From: Geosiphon pyriformis
Taxonomy: Eukaryota > Glomeromycota > Glomeromycetes > Archaeosporales > Geosiphonaceae
Direction of reading: 5' to 3'
Assembly: GCA_016748015.1 (NCBI GenBank)
Contig: JAAOMT010000302.1
Coordinates: 62,001-126,000, forward strand
Length of the DNA: 64,000 nucleotides
The notes under the pieces were generated by a model. That model was not told the DNA's origin. It saw only the letters and a program-made list of their open reading frames with translations, and searched no databases. Each line of letters opens with the position of its first letter. Position 1 is the first letter of the stretch. Positions 35,255 to 46,690 of the stretch are shown here, in pieces. The position numbers and the translations under genes are program-made.

Positions 35255-37627
35255 ATGAATGCTGATGATATTCGAGCGGTGGTTGCGATTGGTAAGGCCC
35301 AAAAGCGTTGTATATTTTGAGCGATGATTAATGATAACCAAGTCATTTTTCTTTGAAAAATTTTAGATTTTGGAACCACATTTAGTGAGTATAAACATTC
35401 CTTATATAAGTTGAATTTATAATTGAATATTAGGTAGAAACTTTGAATATAATATAGAATCTTAATTTGATATTCAGGCGGCTTTGCTTATGCTCATAAA
35501 GCTAACCGTGAAATTGAAACTAACTGCCAATGGTAAATAATATTGAATCAAAATTTCAAAAGTTCCAAATTCATTATTTAATAAGTTTTTACGGATTATT
35601 CATTGGAATCGTTTCACATAAAGGCCCGGCAATCAGGGTACATTAAAAACAAACACAGCTTTACGATACGATCAAGACTCAAATTTGATAGCATGGGGTG
35701 AAGCTGCACTCATTCAAACCCCGGAGAAGAAGAAAAAGACAAAAATTGAATATACGATCGAATTATTCAAGTTACATTTAACCGAAATGGAAAACAAGCC
35801 TTATTTACCTGCTGGAATGAATTACAAAAAACCTATATGTGATTACTTGAAATCAATGTATAAAGTACGAACTTTTTTCTTTCAGTTACCAGAGTTTACC
35901 GAATTATTCTGCTGCATAATCAATTTCACTCATCTGATTAATTTTAATGAAGTTAATTCAAGAAACGTTAGAAAAAACATGGCCAGGATTGCAAATTTCA
36001 CAAGTCATGTATGTGATGACAATTCCAGCTGAATGGTCGGTACCTTCTTTATTTAATGATTTTACTTGTAAAATTTACTTGAATTAATAAGCTTCAATTT
36101 TTTTGAGGCGAGAGAATACCAAAGCTATAATGAGAGAATGCGCCCATGCTGCGGGAATTATAGAACAAGTTGATTCTAAGAAATTGGAATTTACTAGTGA
36201 ACGTTCGTATATAGTTGAATTTAACTTTTTTCTCTATTCTTTGATCATCTCGCAATTTTAAAGTGAATTTAAATTTATAGCCGAAGCAGCCGCGGTACAT
36301 TGTCTAAATGTGGTCAAAGAGCACAGCTTGAAGCTTGGAGGTATGTATATTTTAATTTCAACACAGATTTCGCTTAAAATTATTAACATGCATCCTTTGT
36401 AGATGCGTTTCTTGTTGTTGACTGTGGTGGTGGGACAGTTGATTTAACCACAAGAACATTAAATGCTGAGCAGCGGTTAGGAGAAATAACCGAACGAACT
36501 GGAGATTTATGTGGTTCTACATTCATCGATCGTGAATTTCTCAAATATCTTGGCCGAAAAATAGGATTCTCAGCTCTGGAAAAAGTTAAAAAAAATCACT
36601 ATGGTCAACTACAGTATCTTATTCAAAAGTTCTTTTGCCCAAGAGTGAAATTCATTTTTGACGGAAATCCAGAAAATTTTAAACCGATTGAATTAGATCT
36701 CGAACACTATTGCCCTACTGTAGTGAAATATGTGGTCGGAGACCAGAAAGACGCAATGGAGAAAGATGATTGGGTGATCGAACTAGATTTTGATTCAGTC
36801 AAAGCAATGTTTGATCCTGTCGTCACCAAAGTTATTAAATTAATAACAGGACAGTTGAAAGCTGCTTCATCTATCGTATCTCCTTCGGCTATGTTCTTGG
36901 TCGGTGGTTTTTCTGAATCAAAATACTTACGACGTCGAATAAAGGAAACATTTGGTGATCAAGTTCCAATTATCGCTGAACCTCGACAACCAATATCTGC
37001 GGTCGTAAAAGGAGCGGTTGCGTATGGACTCGATATGAACTTGATAGAAACGCGCATATTGAAATGGTGTTTTGGAATTAAAGTTCTTGTCGAATGGAAT
37101 CCAGAACTAGATAGTTTGGACAGAAGGTATTTACAAACATTTTTCTTTTCATATAAGCCTTTGATGATAAAATTAGCCTATTAAATATTAAAATATTATG
37201 TAAAGAACGCCAGAAGGCCTGGTAAATCGTTTTCAACATTTGGCTGAACGGATGGACCAAGTACAAGTAGATAAAGAATTTTCCGCTGAATTTAAACCTG
37301 TCTATCAAGAGCAAACATCAGCAAGTTTTAAAGTGTATTATACTTCTGATAAAACTGCACGATATTGTGACCAGTTGGATGTATTTTATTTGGGAAAACT
37401 CCAAATAGGTAAATACTCTTTGATTCGAAAAACTCCCAATTTACTTTCTAAGTTTCTGTTGAAAACTTGATCTCCTGACAGATTTACCAGATGTTCATCT
37501 CGGCATTAATCGACCCATTCAATTTGCGCTGAATTTTGGCAAAATGGAACTAAAAGCAACTGCACAAAATAAAACAACTGGCCAAATATATCAGACATCT
37601 TGGTTCATGGACAATTTTGCAAACTAA
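35255..37627 (+). CDS. H4: HSPA12-like Hsp70 family protein, 10 exons
   Basis: Exons 35255-35291, 35367-35384, 35478-35532, 35624-35864, 35953-36035, 36108-36202, 36281-36340, 36403-37126, 37206-37408 and 37482-37627; 553 aa. The N-terminus is MNADDIRAVVAI. Motifs: DFGTTFSGFAYAHK, WGEAALIQTP, TIPAEW, EPEAAAVHCL, VVDCGGGTVDLTTR, DLCGSTFIDREF, FLVGGFSESKYLR, EPRQPISAVVKGAVAYGL, and the C-terminal block LPDVHLGINRPIQFALNFG ending YQTSWFMDNF. The exon pattern is the same as in H2 and H3. It is the only Hsp70 of the cluster on the plus strand and the only one without an adjacent P gene in divergent or convergent position; the ART gene lies directly upstream. Probably a cytosolic ATP-dependent chaperone-like protein of the HSPA12 branch. 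Confidence 0.94.
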
Positions 37628-38726
37628 ACTGTCTTTATTTTATTTATTTTGCGTGCTAACGTGCTTAAGCGTAGAGCAAAATTTCCGTTTCTTACCAATA
37701 TAGAATTATCTATAACTGGCTGTAGTGAAGTTTATACTCATTTGAGTGAGCGTATATAGTTTAAAACGACTAAAAACTTTTAGTTATTATTAAACGTTCC
37801 AAGCCACAGAAGGCGAGGAAAAAATCGGCTGAAATGACCCAAAGAATATGAAATAAAATTCAGTGAAAATAAACCGATCAACAATTATGTCAAGCGAAAG
37901 ATTATTCTTGCCAAGGATTTTCCTTCTGGATAATTCTATCAAAAGAGGCGTGCCAGAAAATAGAAATGTCTACGTAAATAATCCAACTCGCAAATGTAGT
38001 AAATTTAAATGTCTTCAATACGATTACATACTCTTAAAAAAAGCCTATTTAAATTGATTGGAAATATCGATGGCTATTTATAATGCTTCAAAATTTTTAT
38101 TGAGATGTTTATAGGAACTATCAGATTTGGGATTTTGTTCTACCCCCTCGGTAGATAAGCCAGCATCTCATTTACTCAAAAATTTAACCGACAGGCAGAA
38201 AGACGATTTTTATCGAAATTCATATCAATTTGCAAGTTTGTGTTGGTTAGATTTTAAGCCATATTTTTTTTATTTTGAAATATCCATTAAGTTGTCTTTA
38301 CAAATCGCCAATGAAAAGATGCTGTTAACCTTTTCCTGAATCTTTTAATTTTACTTTTATTAAGATATTTAAAATATATTTTTATTACCTGTTGTTAAAT
38401 TTTATATTACGAAACAAAAAATTTTTTAACATAAGCAAAATTTAGGTCTTTTAAATCTTTAGATGTTAGATTTTTTAATCTAAATTTTTTAATAATGCCA
38501 TATTGACCATGCGAACTAAAATGATTAAGGTTAAAAATAATTACCCATTCTAAATCATAGCATTCTTCACAATACATTGATTATTATTTACCAAATTTAT
38601 GTCACTTTTACAAGTATCCCTAATATATATAAATTAATAGGGATCATCTATTAGCAGGAAGCAGTTATTAAATCGAACTTGCTTCCAATTTAAAGTTATT
38701 TGCACAACATCTTAAAAGCCAGTTTT
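37628..38726. other. Intergenic region between H4 and TM9SF
   Basis: Small open frames at about 37887-38057 and 38127-38339 have mixed composition but no recognisable similarity and no convincing splice partners. They could be relics or an unrecognised small gene. Confidence 0.4.
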
Positions 38727-41324
38727 TTAGTCTACTTTGATACTTTTGAATATCCTTTGAATAAAAATCAGACATGCAAGATAACCCATGGTGCCTAGAA
38801 AGAACAGTGCAAAATTATACCTTTAGTAAGCTAAATTAAAACAATAAATTGGGCTAATATAAGACATTTTACTTCACCTGTAAGTACGAAAAACATCAAA
38901 CTCATCGCAAAAGTCCAACCAAAGTAAATCACAGCGCTTACAAATGACGTGATATGAAGTTTCGTGGTGAAATACATGATCGAGTAAAGGAAAATATATA
39001 TTCCGGAAGCCCCAGATGTCAAAAAAGCTCTCCATGACCAATGATAGTCCTGAAGGAAATTCATTAATTGTTCAATCACTTCCATCTGTAAGATATTGGT
39101 TAAGTGCAAGCGAAATCACTCACCTCGGCACACAGATGGAAATAACATAATAAGATGGTGACTTCAGAGCAGGTGATGGTGAGAATGACAAAGACTAGTG
39201 ATGAGAATCCAAAAAGATAGTAAACTTTGCTTCCCCAGATACTGTTCATGATGAAATAGAGTTCGATGAAAATGGCCCCAAATGGAAGAACACCACCCAT
39301 TAACATTGAAGGAATGGGACGCAGGTAAAATACTTGGTCGGGAATTTGGCGAGGAATTTGGTTTGTTCGGACAGGTTGTTCAATTCTCTGGGATTCCAAG
39401 GATCATATTAAATTAGATACAGAAGTTCACGATAAATGCAAATAGAAATCTGATATATAAACTTACAGGTTTCTTAAACCCAAAGAATGAACCAATCATA
39501 CTTAAAGGAACTGAGACCAAAAACCATAAGGCTACTATTATTAATAATGTAGTTGCAGGTACAGCACCAGAAGACTTCACCGAGATAAGGAAAAAATTTA
39601 AAAAGATAAAAATGGAGAAAATTAACCTATTAAAAAAAATTATTTGATTAGATATTTGATCGAAGGAAATGGAAAAGTCTTTTGAACAACGAACTTACAT
39701 GGGAAATAGGAATGCTGTTAAAAACACATTCTTTCGCCACGATTCTCCACCATACATTTTATAGATACGGGCGGAAACATAGCCTGATACACTACCGAAC
39801 AACATATAGAAAATAATAATGACAGTAGCGAGTGAACCACGATTTGATGGTGAAAGAAAACCAAGGACAGCGAATACTAATCCGGAAGAGAAGATTCATG
39901 AATAAATATGGCATAATGGCTCGTTGTGTGGGTAGAAAGAAATGTGAAGAAACAATAAGAAACCAACCTAAAGTCACAGCCGTCATAAAAAATAATTGAG
40001 CACCACTGCCCAATAAAACAGCCAATAATATAGAATTAGATGGTGGCCTGAATACATCTCCGTGGACTAATTTCCAGCCAAAATCATCTTGTACATCTTC
40101 CTATATAAGTAGTACATCCATTTGAGAATAATTGTAACCAAAAAATCATGAAATTTTGGAGCTCAAAACCTTACCTGTGCATCAATTTGGTTATATCGAG
40201 AAATATCTTTATGCAATGCACGAAGCAATATCATCGCTACCATCCCGGTCAAGAATAAGACAATGACAACTGAATTGACCAAGCTAAACCAGTGAATTCT
40301 TGGGTCGAATACGTGCAAATAATTGTCCCAACGAGTTGCCCAAGCTGTAGATGATTTCTGATAGAGTAGAAATTTTTAAATACTCAATCAATCAATCAAA
40401 ACCATCGAATTTCGAGAAATTGAACAGAACAAACCGTCCATTCGACGTCGTAAGTATAAGATACGTTGGTTATGCCAGTTTCGTCTAATGCTAATTTTTC
40501 TTGGGCTTCACATTTAGCACCCCGCTTACTGAAATATTAAAATAAGGCATTAGGCTCTTGAAAAATTTTTGTAAATTTGAAAGACAAAAAAATTATTGAC
40601 CTTGAGGGTGAGACAATCACCCCAACAACACGATAATGAATATTGTCTTGTGTGTGATACTCAATGTTGATATGATAATGATTGTAGAGTTGTGGGGTAC
40701 CTTCTGGACTCGGTTGTTCACCTAATTCAAACCCAATCCCATAGAAAGGAGAAAGTGATTTTTGATCCTTTTTCCTTCTGGCAGCTGGAAGCCCATCGAT
40801 GAGCCAATTTATTGCGTAATTCTCACGGATACGATCATTAATAAATTTTGCGTCTTGCGGTGGCACCTGTTCATCGCATAATAGGGTGCATGTTTCAGAT
40901 TTTAACATTTTAAGCTGGAAGGTCAAGACATATGTTAATTTGGAGTGATTGAATTAGTCATAAACTTGCAGTTATGAAAACTGAATTCGATTATCGTTTT
41001 ATGATTCAACTTTCTTACATTATAAGGTGAATTCCAAATTCGGTCACCAAACAATATACTTCCTAACGATTCAGAGGTACGCTCTAGTTTTTCTGGTTTA
41101 CAAAAATGTAATTTTTTGTGATAATAATCGTATGGAATTACAGATTTTAATTGTTGAGTCGCAGAACTGATAATTGGTGTCAAAGAGTTAACATAAAGTT
41201 CAACTCGATCGCCTTCTAAATAATCATGGGGTGCGACTCCTGGTAGATAAAATGCTAAGGTACTTGTTGATAAAGCGAATATTAATATAATAAAAATTAA
41301 GGAGTGTACTCGAGAGAAAGCCAT
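38727..41324 (-). CDS. TM9SF / EMP70 nonaspanin, 10 exons
   Basis: Exons: complement of 41019-41324, 40601-40914, 40435-40528, 40175-40357, 39968-40100, 39699-39876, 39467-39626, 39124-39387, 38878-39049 and 38727-38794; 623 aa, normal for the family. Known role: Golgi/endosomal nine-pass membrane proteins in sorting and adhesion. Seen: a signal peptide in the first ~25 residues, the family start FYLPGVAPHDYLEGDRVELYV (21-residue region given in part), an N-terminal luminal domain, then hydrophobic spans beginning at WFSLVNSVVIVLFLTG. Conserved family strings GWKLVHGDVFRPP, KSSGAVPATT, RQIPDQ and DYHWSWRAFLTSGAS are present. The C-terminus FKSIKVD fits the K-x-D Golgi-retention signal known for TM9SF proteins. 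The exon at 39467-39626 starts after an ATAG acceptor and restores the span before KSSGAVP. Confidence 0.94.
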
Positions 41325-44300
41325 GATGATTCGGGCCAGGTGAAAATTAGGAAAGAGTGGTAGATATCAGAAAATTTGCAGTTGCGAAAATAAGATTGAG
41401 GATATTCAAAAGGTAGAAAACGGGGATCAAGTTGATTGGTAGTTCCTTATTATTTATTAGTGTAATTGTTAATCTTTTACTGATAATGGGAATAATGTTC
41501 CTATTTTTTTCAGCTATCTGCCACAGCTTTGTATGGATAGAAACTTAAGTCCAATCTCGGCATGTGCCAAGAAGTTTGCCAAGATTTCATTTATCCGCTG
41601 GAACTTGCAGTAGCAACAACTGGGATTATGATCACGACTGTTATATACAAATTGGAAACTCAACCTATCTTTTCAATAGATAACTCATTCCTAATATGCT
41701 TTTTACTCTTTATTTTGGTCTAATTAACCATTTTATATCAACAGGTCCTCTCGCCAAAACTCTCGTTTAAAGCTCAAATGTAACTAATATCTTTTACGTT
41801 AAATACAGATTATAAAGAATCAAGAATTCTGAAATTCTTAATGATATTTTGGTGCTTTGGTTTTCACATTTCGCAAAAGCCATCCTAGTTGGCTTTTCTC
41901 ATGGAAACACCGTTACAGGACGAAATAGTCTAGATGACCTACTCTGCTGAGTCGTAAACATAAAGAACTACCCGATGGCGGAAAGCTCAATATGAACAAT
42001 AGAATCTTATAGCTATGATAACATCAATTATATTGTATATTTGCAAAGGAATGTCCTTTCTAAAAACCAATAAATCTCAAATAAAATAGAGTTGGAAAAT
42101 TTTTTTTGCAAAAAATCAGCATTTATTATTGATGATCCTATTAAAATTATGAATGAACAAAAATAAGTTGAATTTATTTATTATTAAAATTTAATATAAT
42201 TGAATTTTTTTTTAGTTTTAGCTATTTTTAAAAAATCACTAAATTAATTTTTGCTTATATCATATCATTAACTTTTCAAAATAAAAATTGATTTTAATAT
42301 TATTTCAGAAGGATGTTATTTTTACAAGTTATTTTTGTTGGAAACCAGAAATTTTTGCAAATATTTAATCAAAAATTAAAATGGTAAATTAAATAATACA
42401 ATTTTATAAAAATAAAATTACTAATTGGCTTTCTGAAAATGTATTATAGATCATTTTTTTCAAATTTATTAAAATTCTCATTTTTGAATTTATATATTTT
42501 TAAATAAAAACTATGTTTATTTGTTTAAATTAATATTTTTTATTAAAATATGAATATTCTGAAATAAAAAAATTTGATTAATTCATATTTGATAAAAAAT
42601 GTATTTTATATATAATAATAAACAAAATTTAAATCATTTATATTTATTTTCAATTTATTTATATTTAATAAACATTATTTTTTTTATTTTTCTTTAAAAT
42701 AAATAATAAACGTTTTTAATGAATAAATTTAACTTATTGCATAATTTACATCTATAGTGACTTTATTAGAAAGTAAAAGTACTTCACTTTGTTAAAACAT
42801 ATAAAAAAACTTTTATTTAATGGTTCATAATTTTTCAATAGCAAAATATTTAAATATTAGCATTTTTTATATTTTTAATTTAATTATAATTGTTTTATGA
42901 AATTTTTTTACAATTATTGTTACAAATCAGAAGTATAAATTAAAAAATAGCAAAAAAATAGAAAAATTAATAATAATAATCAAGTAAGAATTACAAATAA
43001 AAAATATAAATATATTTTAAGTTTTAATTATTAATAAAAAAAATATTTTTAAAGTATTAATTTTCAATTCTACAAAAAAATTCCCAAATATGATTTTTTT
43101 TAATTTTTAATAAAAAATAACATTGCTATTGTAATTTTATTTTTAATTAATATCAATAAATATTTATATAATATTAAATATTACATTAATTGTAATTTAA
43201 TAAATTTTATTTTGATTGCTATTTTTAGAATTTTATAATAAATATTATTTCTTAACAAAATATTTTGAACACTTGTAAAATAGGTTTAAAATTTATTATA
43301 TATTTCGCAAATTTATATTAAGCAATAAAAAATAGATGTAAGATTTAACTTTAAATTATTTTTAATAATCTGAACAAATAATTCAATTTAGCACCATAAT
43401 ATATACTCAAAAATATTTTTTTAATCAATTATTTTTTTAGTTAATTATTTTTAATTTTATTGTTAAAGATAAAAATAATAAGCTAATGAATATTTAAAAA
43501 AAAGATTATTTAGAATAATAGAAATAATTAAAAAGAAATTCTAACCAAAAAAATGAATTAAATATGTAAGAATTTAATATATAAAATTAGTTATATAAAA
43601 AATCACAGTTATTAATCTTTTCAAAAAAATTTAAAGATATAAAAATAGTTTATAATCGTTAATAAGATAATACTGCTATTATTATCTTATTTCTTATTTA
43701 ATAATTCTTAGAATTAATATCAGTTATTATTGTCCTGTTCAATTGTTTTTTATTCAATAAATTACAAGAGCAAGCTAATTGCTTCTAAAGCTAATTTTAA
43801 CAATCAAATTAAAAAGATATGTAAATACTAACAAGTAAGTTTTTACTACAAACAATATTCAGATACTTGAAAGTGAAAAATTGGGTAAAAAAAATAAGTA
43901 ACAAAAAATAAGATTTTCAACTGTAATAGTATTATCAATATATTTTTCTATTTACATCATATATTATAATATTATGAATTAATATTTAATTTTTTTTACC
44001 ATTAGTAAAATTCTTAATTTGATTAATACCAATTACTATTTTTCTTTATCTTACTGATTTTAGTTTTTATTCAAATTCTGTCAGTTTACTTTAATAAAAT
44101 TTTTATTTTATGACAGTTATTTTTTTTATCAAGTTTGTATAAAAAGATTATAAATTAAAATTATTTATTATTTTATCATATTTTTATATTAATTGTTTTA
44201 AAGATAAATTTCTAATAAAAAATTAATGAATTAGTTTAATTATGACATATAAAGTAACAATAAAACATAATAAAATGAATGTATATGAATTTTGATAACG

Positions 44301-44579
44301 AAAAGATTTTTTATCCTTTGAAAATTTATGAAATAATCATGTAATTTGATTAAAATCATTTCGTGTAACAATAAATGTAAAAGATAAGAATATAATATTT
44401 TCAAGCTGGATTCAACAGAGCAAGAAAGAAATTATAAATTAAGCATAATAGCAATATGAAAACAAAATTTCAAACAAGTATTCTAGAATTTCATGGCACA
44501 AAACATTGGCTTCGCATGTGGTAAAATCATATATCAACCGTTAGAAGGCATATGTGAAAGAATAATGAATAAAAATAGT
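41325..44579. other. Gene-free region, extremely A/T-rich
   Basis: Bases 41325-42050 are moderately complex and include the short dispersed repeat at 41815-41880. From about 42090 to 44400 the sequence is nearly pure A/T. No exon seen. Confidence 0.6.
41815..41880 (+). repeat. Copy of a ~70 bp dispersed repeat
   Basis: Contains ATCAAGAATTCTGAAATTC followed by ATGATATTTTGGTG and TTTGGTTTTCACA. It matches the reverse complement of 22935-23000. Confidence 0.5.
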
Positions 44580-45020
44580 AGAACACTGGTGGTATTTGGG
44601 CATGGACACTTCAAGTAATTCCAAGGATCATGCACCGGGGCCAATCAAGTAGCTATTGTGGGAATTAAGAAAGAGGTTAGTAAACAAACAAGATCTATTC
44701 GTTATGTGATGGGTGATTTAAAGGACGTTTAGCGATCTTGGTCACTCCGATTATATGTCTGGTAAGTATTCGTTTTTCATTGAAAACCTTTTTTAGGAGT
44801 TTCTCATTTTGTATCTTGTTTTATTTTCATAGACTCACTGGAGTCGTAAATGCTGCTAGAGATATAAGAAATATCTTCTCGTTTATGAATCCTGCTGCCC
44901 ATACCATTTAGAAGAGAAGTTACAATGGGTTAATGAATAATTTCTAAGTATAAGAAAGGGCGTAGTTTCCGTTGGGCAATGTAAGGTTTGTGGTGTCACT
45001 ACTATATAGGATAGTCTCAT
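44580..45020 (+). pseudogene. Decayed Fanzor/TnpB-like RNA-guided nuclease relic
   Basis: Three short blocks in shifting plus-strand frames recall the RuvC part of Fanzor/TnpB proteins: TLVVFGHGHFK (about 44582-44615, then a stop), SKDHAPGPIK followed by LLWELRKRLVNK after another stop (about 44620-44695), and LTGVVNAARDIRNI (about 44834-44875). The last resembles the RuvC-III string D-x-NAA-x-NI. A C-x2-C pair with following Gly (CKVCGVTT, about 44979-45000) resembles half of the zinc finger, but lies after NAAR, whereas in the family it lies before. Stops and frameshifts are frequent, so no product is expected. Short similarity makes the assignment tentative. Confidence 0.42.
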
Positions 45021-45202
45021 GTGAATGATTAGCTGTACTCGTATATTAAGATGTCAAGGCTAAAGTGCCCTTTTAGAAGATAAAAGAAGTAAAAGAAGTC
45101 AAAAAAAAAAAGAAAAATGCTAAAGAAAAGTGAAAAAGCTAATGTGAAAAATGAGGAGCGAAATGCAAATAAAATTGAATCACTATTTCGATACCGAAAC
45201 CC

Positions 45203-46690
45203 TTAGTATGCTTCAGTATACGAAGGATCATACTGCGACCATGAAGATGCATTATTACTTCCTGACACGTTTGATTGATATAACGCCTTTTCAGAAACAG
45301 TCGGCAATAGAAATTGTGGATACTTTTGAAAATAACCCTCTAATTGAGAGTTATATTCAGTGGATGAATCATTAAAACCAGCCAGCGGGTTACTATATGA
45401 ATATACAGAATTATTGGTATCCAATGAGCATGCGATTTGTGATGGTACAGGTGAAGATGGTTGAAATGAATCGAGTTCATGATTGAAAAGTGAACCTGTT
45501 TCGTTATTATATGTTGAGGGAGCATTATTATTAAAAATAGAAACAGAATCAAAGTTCCTATTTAAATTAACAAATGATGGATTTTCCAAAATTTGAAGCT
45601 GTGAATGAAATGATTGTTCCTTTGAATTTACTGGTTGAGGGGTGGGTAAATTCAAATTGAAGTCGTTTAAAGATGCTGCATTCAATTCAAGATTTTCAAA
45701 AATTTCTTGCAAACAAAAACCGCTTCCGGATCCTTGATCGGAGTATTGTTTGAAAAGGGAGAAATCATCTGTTTGTAATGGCATCATGTCTACCTTCGTA
45801 TCGGCTGTTGAAAATTGCTGCCCATCAAAGGAAAATAAAGAAGGGCTCTGATCAGCTGTACTGAGAAACAGTAAATTATCTTCTGTTGGATAGCTCATAT
45901 CTCTTGAAAAAAGTTCAATAAAAGTATCACTGTTTTGATCGTCCTGTTTAACAGACTTGTCGTTAGGTTTGATACGGTTCTTTGTTATGGTTAAATTTCT
46001 TCTTCGATGTCTTGTTGTGGGAATTGAGGTGATTGGAGCAGTCCAACGTGTTTGGGTTAATGAACATGAAGAATCTTGCTCAGCAGGATCTTTCACTGTA
46101 GTCTCCTCAACTCCAAATGTTGGCTGTTCAGTGGTAGCAGCACTTTCGCTACGACCAGGCATAAAAACGTGCTCATTCTTCATCCACGGTTTTGTCTCTT
46201 CATCCCTTCTGCTGGATCCCGCAGATTTAGGTTTATAACGGTAATTGGGAAACACCTCATGATGAGCTAATGCGCTAACCCGGGCCAGGATTTGAAAGAA
46301 ATTTTTTGTTAAAGGAGATTCTTTCTTCCAACTCTTTGAAGACTCTTTCGATATTAAGGCGAATGTCACATCTGGGTCTTTTTGAAGTCTTGCAGCTTGA
46401 AACTCTTTTCTATACAAGACATAATCGTTTTGAGGCCGCGGTGGACTTGCCTTGGTTTTGCCTTTCTTGTGATGTTTTTTGCTTGGTGCTAGAATTTCTT
46501 TAAGTGAAAGGACTGTTGAAGAAATGGGGACATCGTTTTCGTAAACTTCCTTTTGGAGATAATATTCAATTGCAGTTGTCATGGCAGCCTCATATCCCTC
46601 TTTCTCAAAGGTTGACATGGGAACAGAATCTTTTTCTGAAGTATCACATCTAGAGGGTTTGATCCTCTTTGATGATTGTTGTTTAGGCAT
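45203..46690 (-). CDS. HMG-box protein of the MATA_HMG type
   Basis: Intronless, 495 aa. Residues about 84-155 form an HMG box of the MATA_HMG type: RPQNDYVLYRKEFQAA, then VTFALISKESSKSWKKES, then FFQILARVSALAHHEVFPNY and RYKP. The box is preceded by a Lys/His-rich basic stretch (KKHHKKGKTK), a likely nuclear localisation signal. The rest is Ser/Asn/Gln-rich and low in complexity, as in transcription factors. Known: genes with this box are numerous in AM fungi, and the fold occurs in fungal mating-type regulators. Whether this copy has any role in mating is unknown; no mating-locus neighbours are seen here. Sequence-specific DNA binding is likely. Confidence 0.82.
   Translation of the reverse strand: MPKQQSSKRIKPSRCDTSEKDSVPMSTFEKEGYEAAMTTAIEYYLQKEVYENDVPISSTVLSLKEILAPSKKHHKKGKTKASPPRPQNDYVLYRKEFQAARLQKDPDVTFALISKESSKSWKKESPLTKNFFQILARVSALAHHEVFPNYRYKPKSAGSSRRDEETKPWMKNEHVFMPGRSESAATTEQPTFGVEETTVKDPAEQDSSCSLTQTRWTAPITSIPTTRHRRRNLTITKNRIKPNDKSVKQDDQNSDTFIELFSRDMSYPTEDNLLFLSTADQSPSLFSFDGQQFSTADTKVDMMPLQTDDFSLFKQYSDQGSGSGFCLQEIFENLELNAASLNDFNLNLPTPQPVNSKEQSFHSQLQILENPSFVNLNRNFDSVSIFNNNAPSTYNNETGSLFNHELDSFQPSSPVPSQIACSLDTNNSVYSYSNPLAGFNDSSTEYNSQLEGYFQKYPQFLLPTVSEKALYQSNVSGSNNASSWSQYDPSYTEAY

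Noticed and set aside
37887-38340. Two small plus-strand open frames (56 and 70 codons) after H4
   Set aside because: Composition is mixed, but no family was recognised and no splice sites joined them convincingly.
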